Shown piece after piece: positions 44,101-53,472 of a stretch of DNA of 64,000 bases. The stretch lies in the NCBI RefSeq assembly GCF_001949145.1, contig NW_019091370.1, positions 1,938,575 through 2,002,574 of the forward strand, read 5' to 3'. The translations under genes and the position numbers were made by a program. Under the pieces are notes generated by a model, which did not search any database, had not been told where the DNA came from, and was given only the letters and a program-made list of their open reading frames with translations. Numbering within the stretch: position 1 is the stretch's first letter; every line of letters starts with the position of its first letter. The stretch is from Acanthaster planci. Its lineage: Eukaryota; Echinodermata; Asteroidea; Valvatida; Acanthasteridae.

Positions 44101-47100
44101 TGGCACAGTATATATTTTTTCTCCCGTGCACAGGGTAAAGATTTGTGTGAATTACGACGTCACACATACGCCAACACAGTGGATCATTACTGCATTAAGA
44201 AGCTTATCAGCAAGCTGTTTCCTCCCTGCAAATGCCAGCAAGCACGCAGACTTTACCAGGTGAATGAAACTAAACTGCTACCGATATAGAGAGGAACCAG
44301 ATTTAGGGAGCCAGGTTGGCACAGTGTTTCCTTCCTCGCCTTCCACCTCTGGGGGCCTGGGTTCGCATCCGGCTCGGTCCACATGTGGATTAGGTTTTCA
44401 GTCCTTACCATAGTTCGTGGGTTTTCCTCCCACCTCTAAAACTGAACATTTCCTCATTGTCTTCTTCACTCAGTTTCATCCCGTAATTGGTGCAAAATGC
44501 GCCGTTGGATGATCAGATATAAATAAAGAGTAGTCCAGACCATCACCAGACTAACACAAGACTAACACAAGACCAACACAAGACCATCACCAGACCATCA
44601 CCAGACTAACACAAGACCAACACCAGACTAACACAAGACCAACACAAGACCATCACCAGACCATCACCAGACTAACACAAGACCAACACCAGACCTTCAG
44701 CGTCTGAATTCATGTCACAAGCTATTCAAATGAACTGCAACAAAAGCATTCCTTTGTCATTATTCTCCCTGTCATTCGTGTCTGGTCATGTGATGGTCTC
44801 AACTTCAAGACTGATTGTTGCATGTTCTGTTCAGATGGTTGGGATCAAAGTCATTCTGAATTCAGGCTCTTGACGTAAACGATAGCAAAAACCTTTGAAG
44901 ACTGTGGATTGCAAAAGCTGACATGGCATCAATTATTCAAGGCCATAATACTGAGCACAGAGCTTTTTTCATAAAATGATTTAGTCTAATATTTTTGACC
45001 ACGATTCATTGGTCCTTCGTAATCATTAATAGCATGTTACTAATCATGACTTTTGGGTTCAATTTCCACAGAAAAAAAATGATCAATATTCATTTGAAAA
45101 AAAATTTTTTTTGGTTAACCCAACTTCTATTTTTAAGCGGAAGGTAAGCAATTAAGCAAAGTTACCAAGGCATACAAGTACAAACAGTTGCCATAAGAGG
45201 GGCTTTTCTTTGGTCCAGAGAATAACATGGTCAGTATAAAAACCACCTGTCAGAATGTTCATGCGACTTATTCTGCAGATTTCAGCAGTGTTTCTTCAGA
45301 GCAGAAAATTGGCAACCCAGAATATAAGTCTGCTTGTTTGGAACTTAAAAATAACTGTAAGTCTAATAATAAGTTGGGTCACAAATAACAGAGAAAGAAA
45401 TGCCTTTGTCATGGTTCCCTTGAATAGTATGTCACTTGACTTGAGATGCTATGACTCGTGTTCAACTTGTGAGGACTAGTGACATACTGAAATACAACTG
45501 TAACTCGTGGTTATCAGATGTCAGATAAAGATGGTGACACAAGCAACAATATTGCCTTGTCATGCGGTGAGGCAGTTGAGGACAGGGAGATTACCGACGA
45601 GCAGGCCATGGCAGCCATGGAAGAGTACGAAAACAGCCTCCCTGACTCAGAGACCCAGCCCTGCCGATCCAGTAGGCAGCCATTCGGCAAGAGACTATGC
45701 AGAGGCCACCTTGTTGCCGTGCCAATCGATGCCACAGTGCAGGAACTGGACATCAAGGAAGAAGGTGATTACAAAATCTGCAGTGCTTAATTGGCAGCCA
45801 GGATAGAGAAATATTTCAAGGAACTTTATTAAAAACAACCAGAAAATACCAGGGAATCCAGTGATGTGAATAGTGAATGGTTTTATGCATGTACTGGATT
45901 TTTACTCAAAGTCCTTTAATAATTCCTCGACTAAAGCTGAATATGAGATGATGAAGTAGAAATTCATCTTTCGTGCAGAGGCATGTTGACTGAATGGTTT
46001 GAGTGAGTATGAAATTCAGCGCTGGAATCCACAGCTTTAACACAAGTTTGTAAGGAAAAATGTACAGAGACTGGCTGAGGACTTGTGTCCAAGTCTGTAC
46101 CAGGCATCCAAGTCAAGAGTCTTTTTGGCAAGTGCTTGGTCATTTCAGCAAATCTTTGGCCTTCGCAAGCATTTTTGTGTAATAGACACAGACACTGTAA
46201 GGGATGGTGGATGAACTGCAGGACATGTACCGGAAGTCGACTTAGTTGCAAGGTTGGCTCTCCTAAGCAAACAGTTGATGGCTTACTCGTATTGTAAGTT
46301 GTGCACAAATTGCACAGAGAAATTTGAAGAGGAACGCATCAATCACATTTTGCTTCATACTTCATGTCTTAACCCCAAACTAAGATACAAAGTGCTTGTA
46401 GGGTCCAATCAATAGGTGTCAAAGTACCACATGACCTCCTAGATCAGCCACCATTACCATAGGCAAATGTTTCATTGTTTATCATGTGTCGTACATTGTA
46501 AACGTGACAGAGAGTTCATGTCTCATAAATAAAGGTGAATTCTTTATCAAATAGCATAATGGTCACCATTTTGTGTCATGTATGGTTATTAACTTCTGGA
46601 TCCAGTATGTAACACTGGCTTAACACTGGCTTCGGATTTCTCATACTTTTGGCCATTTCTTTAAGCTTTGAAGGCGTGCCTACCATGTAAATACTGTGTG
46701 GCCCCACACAATTAGGGAGGCCATATTGGGTGGCACCGCACAATTAGGGAGGCCATATTGGGTGGCACCACACAATTAGAGACACCATATTGGGTGGCAC
46801 CACACAATTAGGGAGGCCATATTGGATGACTGACATGATTCAATATTATAATTTCAGGCATTTCCACACTGCTGTGCTACCTGGAGCTCCATCCCCAGTG
46901 CTGGCTGGTCACCTTGCCACCAACGTATGCCACTTGCACCATCCAGTGCTACGGGGGACCGGCCCAGCTCCAGCAAATCGCCAAAGCCTGCCCACCGGTG
47001 GCCGTGGCAATTGCCAAAAGCAAACAGCGTGGCAAGTCCTACCGTCACGCCAGCAGCGTAGAGTTCGATGTGGTGGAAGTGGCTCGCTGCATGGGGTGGG

Positions 47101-49704
47101 ACCTGACCATTGTGAAGAAGGAACTGCGGCAGCTCAGATGGAGACAAGTCCTTGGGAAAGGTGGGTGATGCCTGCACACTTCATTATCTGTAATATACAA
47201 TTGCAAAGAACTGACAAACAGTAGAGCAAAGCTGGAGATTGCAAAGGTGTCATGGTTGTCATGACAACCAGTAGCATTTATATTGTCTGGCTAGCATGAA
47301 GCAACTCTGCAGCCTATAAGATACAGGGCTTTAACCTTACAATCAAGAGACCAGCTAATGTACAGCCACTCAAAAGCTTTTAAGATCATCGATATAATGC
47401 ATCCATCATACAGCCTGTACGCATTGGGTGTAATATCCACGACCTACTATGCAGCCTATTCACCTATTTGTTGAAGTGCATCCTTCTTGGCAAGATGAGA
47501 CGGGCAGGTGGAAACTTTTTTAAAGAGGCTAAGATTGTACAATTTAACAGAAATTGGTCATGTGTGCTCGATACATCCCGCACCAAATGCGAATAGACCT
47601 GTGCACACACATGGTGAGTTCCCACTAGAGGACCATCTTTGTTCTGCAAAACTACGCCCTCTATTCCCGCTCAGAGCAGATGAGGTATAATGTATCTATT
47701 GTACAAGCTGCAGACCAGGCTATTGCAACTCTACAGGCTTAAGACTCATTGCTTCCAGCATACAAGCTACAAACGGGTGGCAGTCACTCTGCAGCCCCAT
47801 CTGCAGCCAATGAATTAATGCTGCCATCATCTGAATTACAGACCAGGCTGTAGTGGCTTTACAGCCTTCATGCCTTCCATCAAACAGGCTACAGACTAGC
47901 CAATGTGAAGCCACCGTGTAGCCTACAAAATACCAAAACATCCTTTATATAGCAACATGGTAGCTACTGGGAATCTACTCTGCATGCTGTAAGATGCACA
48001 GCTCCTAGAATGAACAAAAAAATTGGCAAATACATCGACCATTCTATTTTTACATCTCATGCATCTGCAGGGTGGATCAAGAGTGGAGTCATGGTAGAAT
48101 TCTCCAATCTAGCATTCTTGTCACTGTCGCCGGGTGATTTGACAGATGATGAACAAGATGAGTTAGTCCATTACCTAACCAGCAAGTCCAGCTCGCAAGA
48201 AAGAAGGGAGCTTGACCAGCTAAGAGCTGTGCACTCAGCGCTTCACAGGTATGTCAGGGTGACTAGCATTTCAGACTTTAATAAATGTCTAAGAATACTG
48301 GTGGAAGTGGTAGACCATTGTTGAGCTCTGTTGTAAATATTTGAAGAGTAAAATCCACAGGCAACCCAAAATTACAAAATGAGGCATAAGAGGCCTTTGA
48401 AAAGAATCCCGCAAGATGTAAATTACGAGGACCTGTCAACTTTTTCCACCTGTATGATGTCCCTTTTCACCAGGATGCCAAACTGAGTGAGACATCTGCA
48501 CATAGAGCTGAGTTTGCTCTCTGCTGCAAAATAAAACTCACTGAAACAAAATAGCCTCAAGACTCATTTTATGAGATCTGGTCACCAAATTTACTCACAA
48601 AGTAACCCTCTAATGGTTGCATGTGTGCTTGATTTCAGTATCTCTCACAGCAATTACTGGGACTGTAGTGATGCCGTGGACTTGGAGCGCAGTAACTCCT
48701 TGAAGAGTATTCTGAAGAATTACTTTGCCAAACCACTCAGAGATTACATCGCCGAGGCCTGGAACAATGACGGCAGCCACACTGACCAAGTGGGTCACAT
48801 TCATTGGTATTTGTAAACTTAAGTACTGAGTTTTGCCCACCACCAATGGAACTTGTAAAAAAGCACTCCATAATAAGTCTGAGAGCTTGTGAAAAAAGCA
48901 ACACAAGCTTGCTGAGGTGGGACTCAAAATCATGAATTTTGCTCCCTGTACAAATATCTTAACCACTTGACTGGCAAGCTCGGCTGACAATGGACCTTTC
49001 CCATGAAATATGCAAATAAGGCAGGCGCGTGCGCATTACTACCTCTGGTTGGCAAAGTTGCTTAAATCTATGACGTAAGGATACAAATCTCCATGCGCGC
49101 ATCACTATCACCATTTCTGTACTAGTATAGTTTGACATGAGTGCCAAACTTAAAGACAAGGAATTGTTACTTTTCAACCTCAGGACACTGAAAACTTCAC
49201 TTAGTTTCGAGAAAAGCGTGCTCAAGTATCGGGCAAAGGCTGTCATATGGTTTTGATTGACCTTCAACACTCCAGGTTATGGTTACGAGCAGCTCGCCTA
49301 CACTGCCGACAGTGTTGACGGCCGCACTTGCCAACCAGTGGTAGTAGTGCGTATGCGCCCGTCCAGTTTGCATATTTCATGGGAAAGGTCCGTTCATTAT
49401 GAGGGCATGTGCTATATACTTTCAAGTTGTCATCTTGTTATCGTTTGTGCCGTTTGTCACACAGTCGGAGCTCGATGCAGCCAAGGTGGGACGTGCCAGG
49501 GGCGACGTACGCCAATTTTTGGGCCTGCACACCGACAGAAGCTTCTCTGGCCGAGCCGTGGCACGTATCTTCCACGGCATCGCCAGCCCGTGCTACCCGG
49601 CCCAGGTGTGGGGAAGGGACAGGAGGTTCTGGAGGGCCCATCTCGACGTGGACTTCAACCTGCTGCTGCAGATAGCCACTGAAGAGATACTCAGACTACG
49701 CTAA
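32091..49704 (+). CDS. RECQL4: RecQ4 DNA helicase / replication initiation factor (18 coding exons)
   Basis: Exons: 32091-32217, 33023-33252, 34074-35304, 36020-36333, 36967-37074, 38528-38656, 39283-39375, 39958-40094, 40562-40837, 41339-41521, 42262-42967, 43373-43644, 44134-44259, 45518-45764, 46858-47160, 48071-48248, 48639-48789, 49465-49704. All junctions fit in phase except within exon 3. About 1650 residues (human 1208). Order: Sld2-like N-terminus ([27 protein letters not shown]), long unstructured region, RGG stretch and CCHC knuckle, helicase motifs 0 to VI ([93 protein letters not shown]), then the RecQ4 C-terminus ([55 protein letters not shown]). RecQ4 unwinds DNA 3' to 5', aids replication origin firing through its Sld2-like part, and acts in repair. 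It lacks RQC and HRDC domains, as expected. Confidence 0.96.
32733..32970. mobile_element. GGGCCCA-type foldback MITE in RECQL4 intron 1
   Basis: Left end GGTCCCAATTTCATGGCGCT with GCTAAG, right end reads in complement TGGGCCCATTTTCACAGCAC and TGCTTACC. Inner words CAATTTTACGCTAACC and GTAAAATTTTG...GGTTAGC are likewise inverted. A more diverged relative lies at about 40940-41110 (CAGCGCTGCTAAC, TTGCTAAGCAATGTTATGTG). Confidence 0.7.
34074..35304 (+). CDS. RECQL4: RECQL4 exon 3: long low-complexity linker with a frame discontinuity
   Basis: Acceptor CATCTGTCAG| at 34073 (phase 0) and donor TCCAG|GTAAAT at 35305 (phase 2). The incoming frame stays open to a TGA at 35049-35051. The frame that splices correctly into the next exon is open only from 35009 to the donor. 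The length 1231 is one base short of what the phases need. Either a short intron exists (35005-35099, AAA|GTAACA ... CTCAG|AT, 95 nt, restores phase but has a poor pyrimidine tract), or there is an indel in the assembly or the allele. The encoded region is Ser/Lys/Glu-rich and poorly conserved, like the human linker. Confidence 0.75.
36020..36333 (+). CDS. RECQL4: RECQL4 exon 4: basic helix, RGG stretch and CCHC zinc knuckle
   Basis: Acceptor TTTACAG| at 36019, donor ATGG|GTACGT at 36334. The exon starts with [20 protein letters not shown] and [10 protein letters not shown], the conserved basic segment (human VRLNMKQKHYVRGR, AWKQKW). It continues into a run of RG and RGG ([20 protein letters not shown]) and ends with [14 protein letters not shown], a canonical CX2CX4HX4C zinc knuckle. 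In the human protein this knuckle has lost ligands (CFLNEQFDHWAAQC); frog RecQ4 keeps it and binds nucleic acid, including RNA. The intact knuckle next to an RGG stretch suggests RNA or G-rich DNA binding here. Confidence 0.92.
37545..38144. mobile_element. piggyBac-like MITE, TTAA-flanked, copy 2
   Basis: Begins TTAACCACTTGCCACCGGGG and ends in GTGAAGGGGTTAA. Internally collinear with 18780-19312 (TATACGC near the start, ACAAAAGACCGTACTCGG, GCACGCTAATCTGGCC, CAAAATCTGGGCTC, GCTGAAATACTCAGG, GTGTAAGTG). Copies differ by many substitutions, so they are old. In RECQL4 intron 5. Confidence 0.75.
39283..41521 (+). CDS. RECQL4: RECQL4 first RecA lobe (exons 7-10)
   Basis: Exons 39283-39375, 39958-40094, 40562-40837 and 41339-41521 encode motif 0 ([13 protein letters not shown]), Walker A ([11 protein letters not shown]), motif Ia ([13 protein letters not shown]), Walker B ([20 protein letters not shown]) and motif III (LGLTATAT). 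Two local oddities: serine before TGAGKS where human has proline, and DEVH in place of the DEAH usual in RecQ helicases. A run of seven Gly/Thr residues (GGGGGTGGG) lies before motif II, longer than in human. All catalytic Lys, Asp and Glu residues are present, so ATPase activity is expected. Confidence 0.93.
41779..41870 (+). mobile_element. tRNA-derived SINE head or tRNA pseudogene
   Basis: GCCTCAACTGGTAAGTGC resembles a pol III A box and GGTTCGAGTCC is a perfect B box about 50 bases on. The arms do not fold into a good cloverleaf, so this is a tRNA-like SINE start or dead tRNA copy in RECQL4 intron 10 and not a working tRNA gene. Confidence 0.6.
42262..42967 (+). CDS. RECQL4: RECQL4 exon 11: motif IV followed by a 190-residue charged insertion
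   Basis: Acceptor TAATGTAG| at 42261 (phase 0), donor CTCAAAG|GTGAGA at 42968 (phase 1). The first 40 residues hold [20 protein letters not shown], nearly identical to human. Then, where human has about 20 residues before AEAYHAGM, this exon adds about 190: first an acidic/polar part ([25 protein letters not shown]), then three basic clusters ([29 protein letters not shown]). The frame stays open throughout and both splice sites fit, so it looks like a genuine inserted loop on the second RecA lobe. The clusters resemble nuclear localisation or nucleic-acid binding segments. Confidence 0.85.
43020..43330. repeat. Degenerate GTTGATGTGAACCT repeats filling RECQL4 intron 11
   Basis: The words GTTGATGTGAAC, TTAATGTGAACCTC and TGATGTGAGCC recur at irregular spacing (roughly 18-40 bp) through most of this 405-bp intron. 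It appears to be an old tandem array now much diverged. Confidence 0.5.
43373..43644 (+). CDS. RECQL4: RECQL4 exon 12: second RecA lobe, motifs V and VI
   Basis: Acceptor GCCAACAG| at 43372, donor CCGCAG|GTGGGC at 43645. Encodes [48 protein letters not shown] and [15 protein letters not shown] with the arginine-finger motif VI, then [10 protein letters not shown]. All residues typical of RecQ motifs V and VI are in place. Confidence 0.95.
44134..49704 (+). CDS. RECQL4: RECQL4 C-terminal region (exons 13-18)
   Basis: Exons 44134-44259, 45518-45764, 46858-47160, 48071-48248, 48639-48789 and 49465-49704. They cover [19 protein letters not shown], the Cys pair FPPCKC of the RecQ4 zinc-binding region, [97 protein letters not shown] and the highly conserved end [46 protein letters not shown] at 49702. 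This part is specific to RecQ4 among RecQ helicases and supports DNA binding. Confidence 0.94.
44305..44528 (+). mobile_element. tRNA-derived SINE in RECQL4 intron 13
   Basis: Starts GGAGCCAGGTTGGCACAGTG (A-box-like TGGCACAGTG), has B box GGTTCGCATCC at about 44350, a unique body (GTGGGTTTTCCTCCCACCTC) and ends in GATATAAATAAAG, a simple A-rich tail. Length about 220 bp. The body fits a tRNA-head SINE of invertebrate deuterostomes; the family was not identified. A minisatellite begins eight bases after the tail. Confidence 0.75.
44537..44690. repeat. 11-bp minisatellite with 66-bp higher-order structure
   Basis: Fourteen 11-bp units of four kinds: A AGACCATCACC, B AGACTAACACA, C AGACCAACACA, D AGACCAACACC. 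The order is A B [B C A A B D][B C A A B D], so a six-unit block of 66 bp has been duplicated exactly. Lies directly downstream of the SINE in RECQL4 intron 13. Confidence 0.92.
46703..46826. repeat. 32-bp tandem repeat, four copies, next to RECQL4 exon 15
   Basis: CACAATTAGGGAGGCCATAT followed by TGGGTGGCACCA, period 32, starting points at 46711, 46743, 46775 and 46807 for the ATTAG word. It ends about 30 bases before the acceptor of the exon at 46858, so it borders the branch point region. Confidence 0.9.
47230..47950. repeat. Degenerate repeats in RECQL4 intron 15, with family Y copy 2
   Basis: Words such as CTCTGCAGCCTA, CAGACCAGGCTATTGCAACT, CTACAGACTAGCCAATG and CATCATACAGCCTG recur every 50-80 bp, suggesting an old array. 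At 47555-47680 it is interrupted by a repeat also found at 28850-28970 and 58240-58340 (GCACCAAATGCG, CCTGTGCACACACATG, GTTCCCACTAGAGGACC). Confidence 0.5.
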
Positions 49705-50548
49705 TGACCCCACAAAGTCGGCAAGAGTTTCTTGTGGCCAGGAGTCAGGATTTTTCCAGACTCCCAAATAGTGACATTTAAGAAATTTGATCATTTGGGG
49801 TTTGTTGTATTTAAATCATTTCATATATTTAAAAAAGTGCAAATACATTTGTACAGCTACTTGGTGGAGAACTCATGCTTTTTAGCTGTTGAAAACCCAG
49901 AAAAATTGCGATATTGTTTTTTCATTGTTGCAGTCCTTCTGCTGGATGTTTTGCTTCTTTCATCTGCCATTCTCATCCATGTTGGTGGTTTGTATACAAC
50001 CTCCACATTTATGGCCAAATGACATTTTTTTCTGGCATTTCGTATTATACCATGTATATGAAAATGAAGCATAAGCATCTCTCCTAGTTACCTATTTGTA
50101 AACCTTTGTAACTTTTCGTAAATCTTCTGCTTGATGTTGCCGGGATATCATTTGGTTTATATGTGCTAATTCCTTGTGCTTCAGAAGTACCTAAAGACCA
50201 AACCTGGCAAAGAAAGAACTTTGCTCAAGCAAAAGGCAAAGTTTTGCAACACTGCAGTAACAAGTTAGGTGTATTGACGGACAGTGCCTCACTGGGTCTG
50301 TAATGATCTCGATATTGAATGTAGAATATAAACAAGATTTGATTGAGTAGCAGGTAGGTAATTGATTATGTACCTGAATTGTGCACACAGCTCTACAAGG
50401 GCAATTTACTTTTCAATGCAGATATGTTCCTCATGCTGAAATGTTTATCTTATTGGTTTTTGTTGCCTACTGTTTATTTTGCTCTGGTATTGATTCATTG
50501 TATTCTACCCAGGAATCTTGTGTTTGTCTTAAGTTTATCTTGAATATA

Positions 50549-50812
50549 CCAGGGTCTTCGCAGTCGTAAAAAAGTCATGGAAATTTGTTTTCATTTTCCA
50601 AGCCTGGGAAAAGTCACAGAATTTTGTAAAAATGACCTAAGTTATGGAAGTCGTGGAATTTTCAAACACTGTGTGATTTGTATTATCAGAAATAAGTGCA
50701 TAAAATGTGTGATTTTATTCGCAACTTTAAAAGTTTGAAGAGTCCAGGAAATTGCATTTTGGGTCATGGAAAAATCATTGAATTTAGCTGTCCTTTAGAC
50801 GGAGGAACCCTG
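50549..50812. repeat. Interspersed repeat with AAAGTCATGGAA words
   Basis: Runs from CCAGGGTCTTCGCAGTCG to GACGGAGGAACCCTG with repeated AAGTCATGGAA, GAAGTCGTGGAATTTTC and GGGTCATGGAAA. The ends begin CAGGGT in both directions, hinting at a non-autonomous DNA transposon. Confidence 0.5.
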
Positions 50813-52308
50813 ATATAAAGTCAGGAGATGAATGAAACTTTAATTTTGTCCTGTCAGTGCAACAAGGTCATGATTTGCATTGGTTTTGTACATGAGATAC
50901 GACCTTGCTGCACTGACCTGACGATTTGACCGTTTTCCTAATCTAAGTAAGCTTTTTAAGATGAGGCTCAGTTGAAAAATCAAGTGACCTTGCCACATGA
51001 ATATTCATAATATTCACATTTCACTTTTGACCCTATTTTGTATGTTTCTGGACACCAAAACCACAGAGTTTCCAGTATTTTTGTATTATTATGCTAGCAA
51101 TCTATCTGTTGTTTAAGCTTTTGCAGCCTTATTTTTGACCATTTCTCATCTACTTCATTTGGTTTCAGGGAACACACCAATCAGTATGAAGCCAATTAAA
51201 CTTAAGTACCGGTACGCAACAAATTTCTCAAATTACTCTGAAGAAAGCTTGGAGGAATGTATGCAGCGTGCAATACCTCACACTTCCAATATCCAAACAT
51301 CTCCAATCGACACCATGATGTCCACAAAGAATATTTATTCATCCACAGACATGGATCTGAAGAGAACACACCATTTACTGTTTACAAAGTGTAATTTTCA
51401 CGGAACTTAAAATACTCTGAGCCGAGTCCCTTTCAAAGGACTCGCAAAATGTCCATGACAATGAAAACGTGAAAGGAAACAGTTGTGGCAAATACTTCGG
51501 AAAGATTGTACACATGACAGTAAATGTTACCTAATGTTTGAAAAAAACGCTGTTGTGCATAGAATTACCCTGCTTTCAAGATACCTTGCAATACATCTGA
51601 TTGTAAGTAATGTTTTTAGTAACTCTCATGTACCCAAAACATAAACTATGCCTTCAGTTCATGAATATAAAAGCCAGTAATAAATCTGTAAACTCCATCT
51701 GTTGATTTTACTTTGCATAAATGAACAGACTTCTTGAAGAAAAACCCAACTAGTTTGAACTGTCTGACTAGTAACATCCATGCAATTAACATTAATCACA
51801 TTTTAATCATAGTACTCACACTTTAGTAAATATCTGAATTGTGTTGAAAAGTATAACCAATATCATAGAATTACATGAACAGAGAGCTTAGCACCATTAA
51901 AGAGCTACTTCATAAACTTAGCACCAATGGACAGCTACAAATCACATCAGAAAGAATATCCAAATAGCCAATTAAGGCCTCTGGTGATTGGTAAGTAGAC
52001 AATAGTTTATCAAGATAATACGTCAATTTCAATATATTTTAAAGCATGATTGTTTAACACTATTTCATCTTTTACAATCTGTCCTGTGTTCCCAACCTGG
52101 CAAACCTGATTTACTGCGGTGGCTTGTTTCCCATTTTCATCCTCTGAACAGGGGGACTATTTTCTTTGTGTCTTTCAGCAAGTGGTCAAATAATAATATT
52201 TGGAGAAGCTGGAATAACATCAAGTATCTGTTCAATGCCGAATGCCAAACATTTTCACCTGTTTTACAGAGAATCACAGAGGAATGACCTGGTCTTCAAG
52301 AAATACTT

Positions 52309-52380
52309 GACTGTTTGATTGCATTTAGTAGACTGTTTGATTGCATTTAGTAGACTGTCTGATTGCATTTAGTAGACTGT
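52309..52380. repeat. 22-bp tandem triplicate
   Basis: GACTGTTTGATTGCATTTAG plus TA occurs three times head to tail with one substitution, then a partial fourth copy. Confidence 0.9.
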
Positions 52381-53464
52381 TGGTAGCAGAAGACATAATC
52401 TGCACGGTAACTGTTCAACACGTGACAGCTCATCCTATTTGGGGCCCACTGCTCTCTTTGCATGGCAGGCTAACTGCCACAAGTAAAGTCACTGGTTCCC
52501 AGCATTCTGACTGGTATAGAAATTTGCCAAACCATTTTGTTTTTCTGCTAAAAAAGCTAAATGACATCCGGTGCTTGACCCCAAGGACCAGAGTCTGGAT
52601 GGTCAATACAATCTGGAATGTTCTAATCGTGCTTATTTCTTGATGTTGTCAGATACTGTAGTGTTTTTAAATCACATTCTCCTGCACCATTAGCCCCCTC
52701 CACGTGTCTAAGCCCTTTTAAAGAAAACAGTCACGAATCAACATCACCATCAGGAAGAGTCAATTTTATGACCGTCAAATTTTGAAAGGTGTTTACCAGA
52801 TTTTAAGAGCTCTTTTTGCAGTGATAAACAGCACTTAGTCTCTAGAAGTTGGAATATTTTCCATAAATGTTCTGCAATTCTGAATCAGTGATCTGATTCA
52901 CAACCATCTATTTACAAAGGCAGATCCAGAACCTATTTTGGGGGGGGGCAAACATTTGGGGGTCCAAAAACTTTGAAAATTTTTTCATGTAGATTTCATG
53001 GCCTTTCTGAGTGGTGAGGCTAACTTTTGTCATTCAGATATCACATTTGTATAACAACAGCTGACAAAACAGTACATTAAAAAGTGAAAAACAAAATAAT
53101 CCAAATGTGTACATTTGAAAGATGGTCACCATGTGACCACACGCTAACCATCACTCACTATCCATTGCGTCAAATAGCTGTGACATTTACAGGAGCTGTA
53201 TTTCAACAATTACCAGTAAAGGCGTACAGAAAATGGGAGTACAGTTACTTGAATAGCGTCTAATTACACTCAAATAGTGGAGTCAACTCTTTAATGCAAT
53301 TATGGTTGTTACTGAAGAAGCATGTATCTGGTTTGTGAGTGACTTCGTCACACATGCGGATGCACCACTGATTTGCAGGCTCCCATTGGACGAACACTAA
53401 AGTTGCGTGTTAACTTCCGGCTCCAATGCAACTTAAAGTGCAGAGGGTGTGGTTGAGACTGAAG

Positions 53465-53472
53465 TGACGTCA
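53465..53472. promoter_or_regulatory. CRE-type palindrome TGACGTCA
   Basis: A perfect cAMP response element core in a relatively GC-rich pocket (53330-53490) that also holds GTGACTTCGTCAC. No gene start was found near it; possibly an enhancer or chance. Confidence 0.25.

Noticed and set aside
44537-44690. CRISPR-like array
   Set aside because: Direct 11-bp tandem units without spacers in an animal intron; a minisatellite.
51135-51410. Transposase fragment (pogo-like YSEESLEECMQ)
   Set aside because: Only one short weak resemblance; no helix-turn-helix continuation or catalytic DDE region seen.
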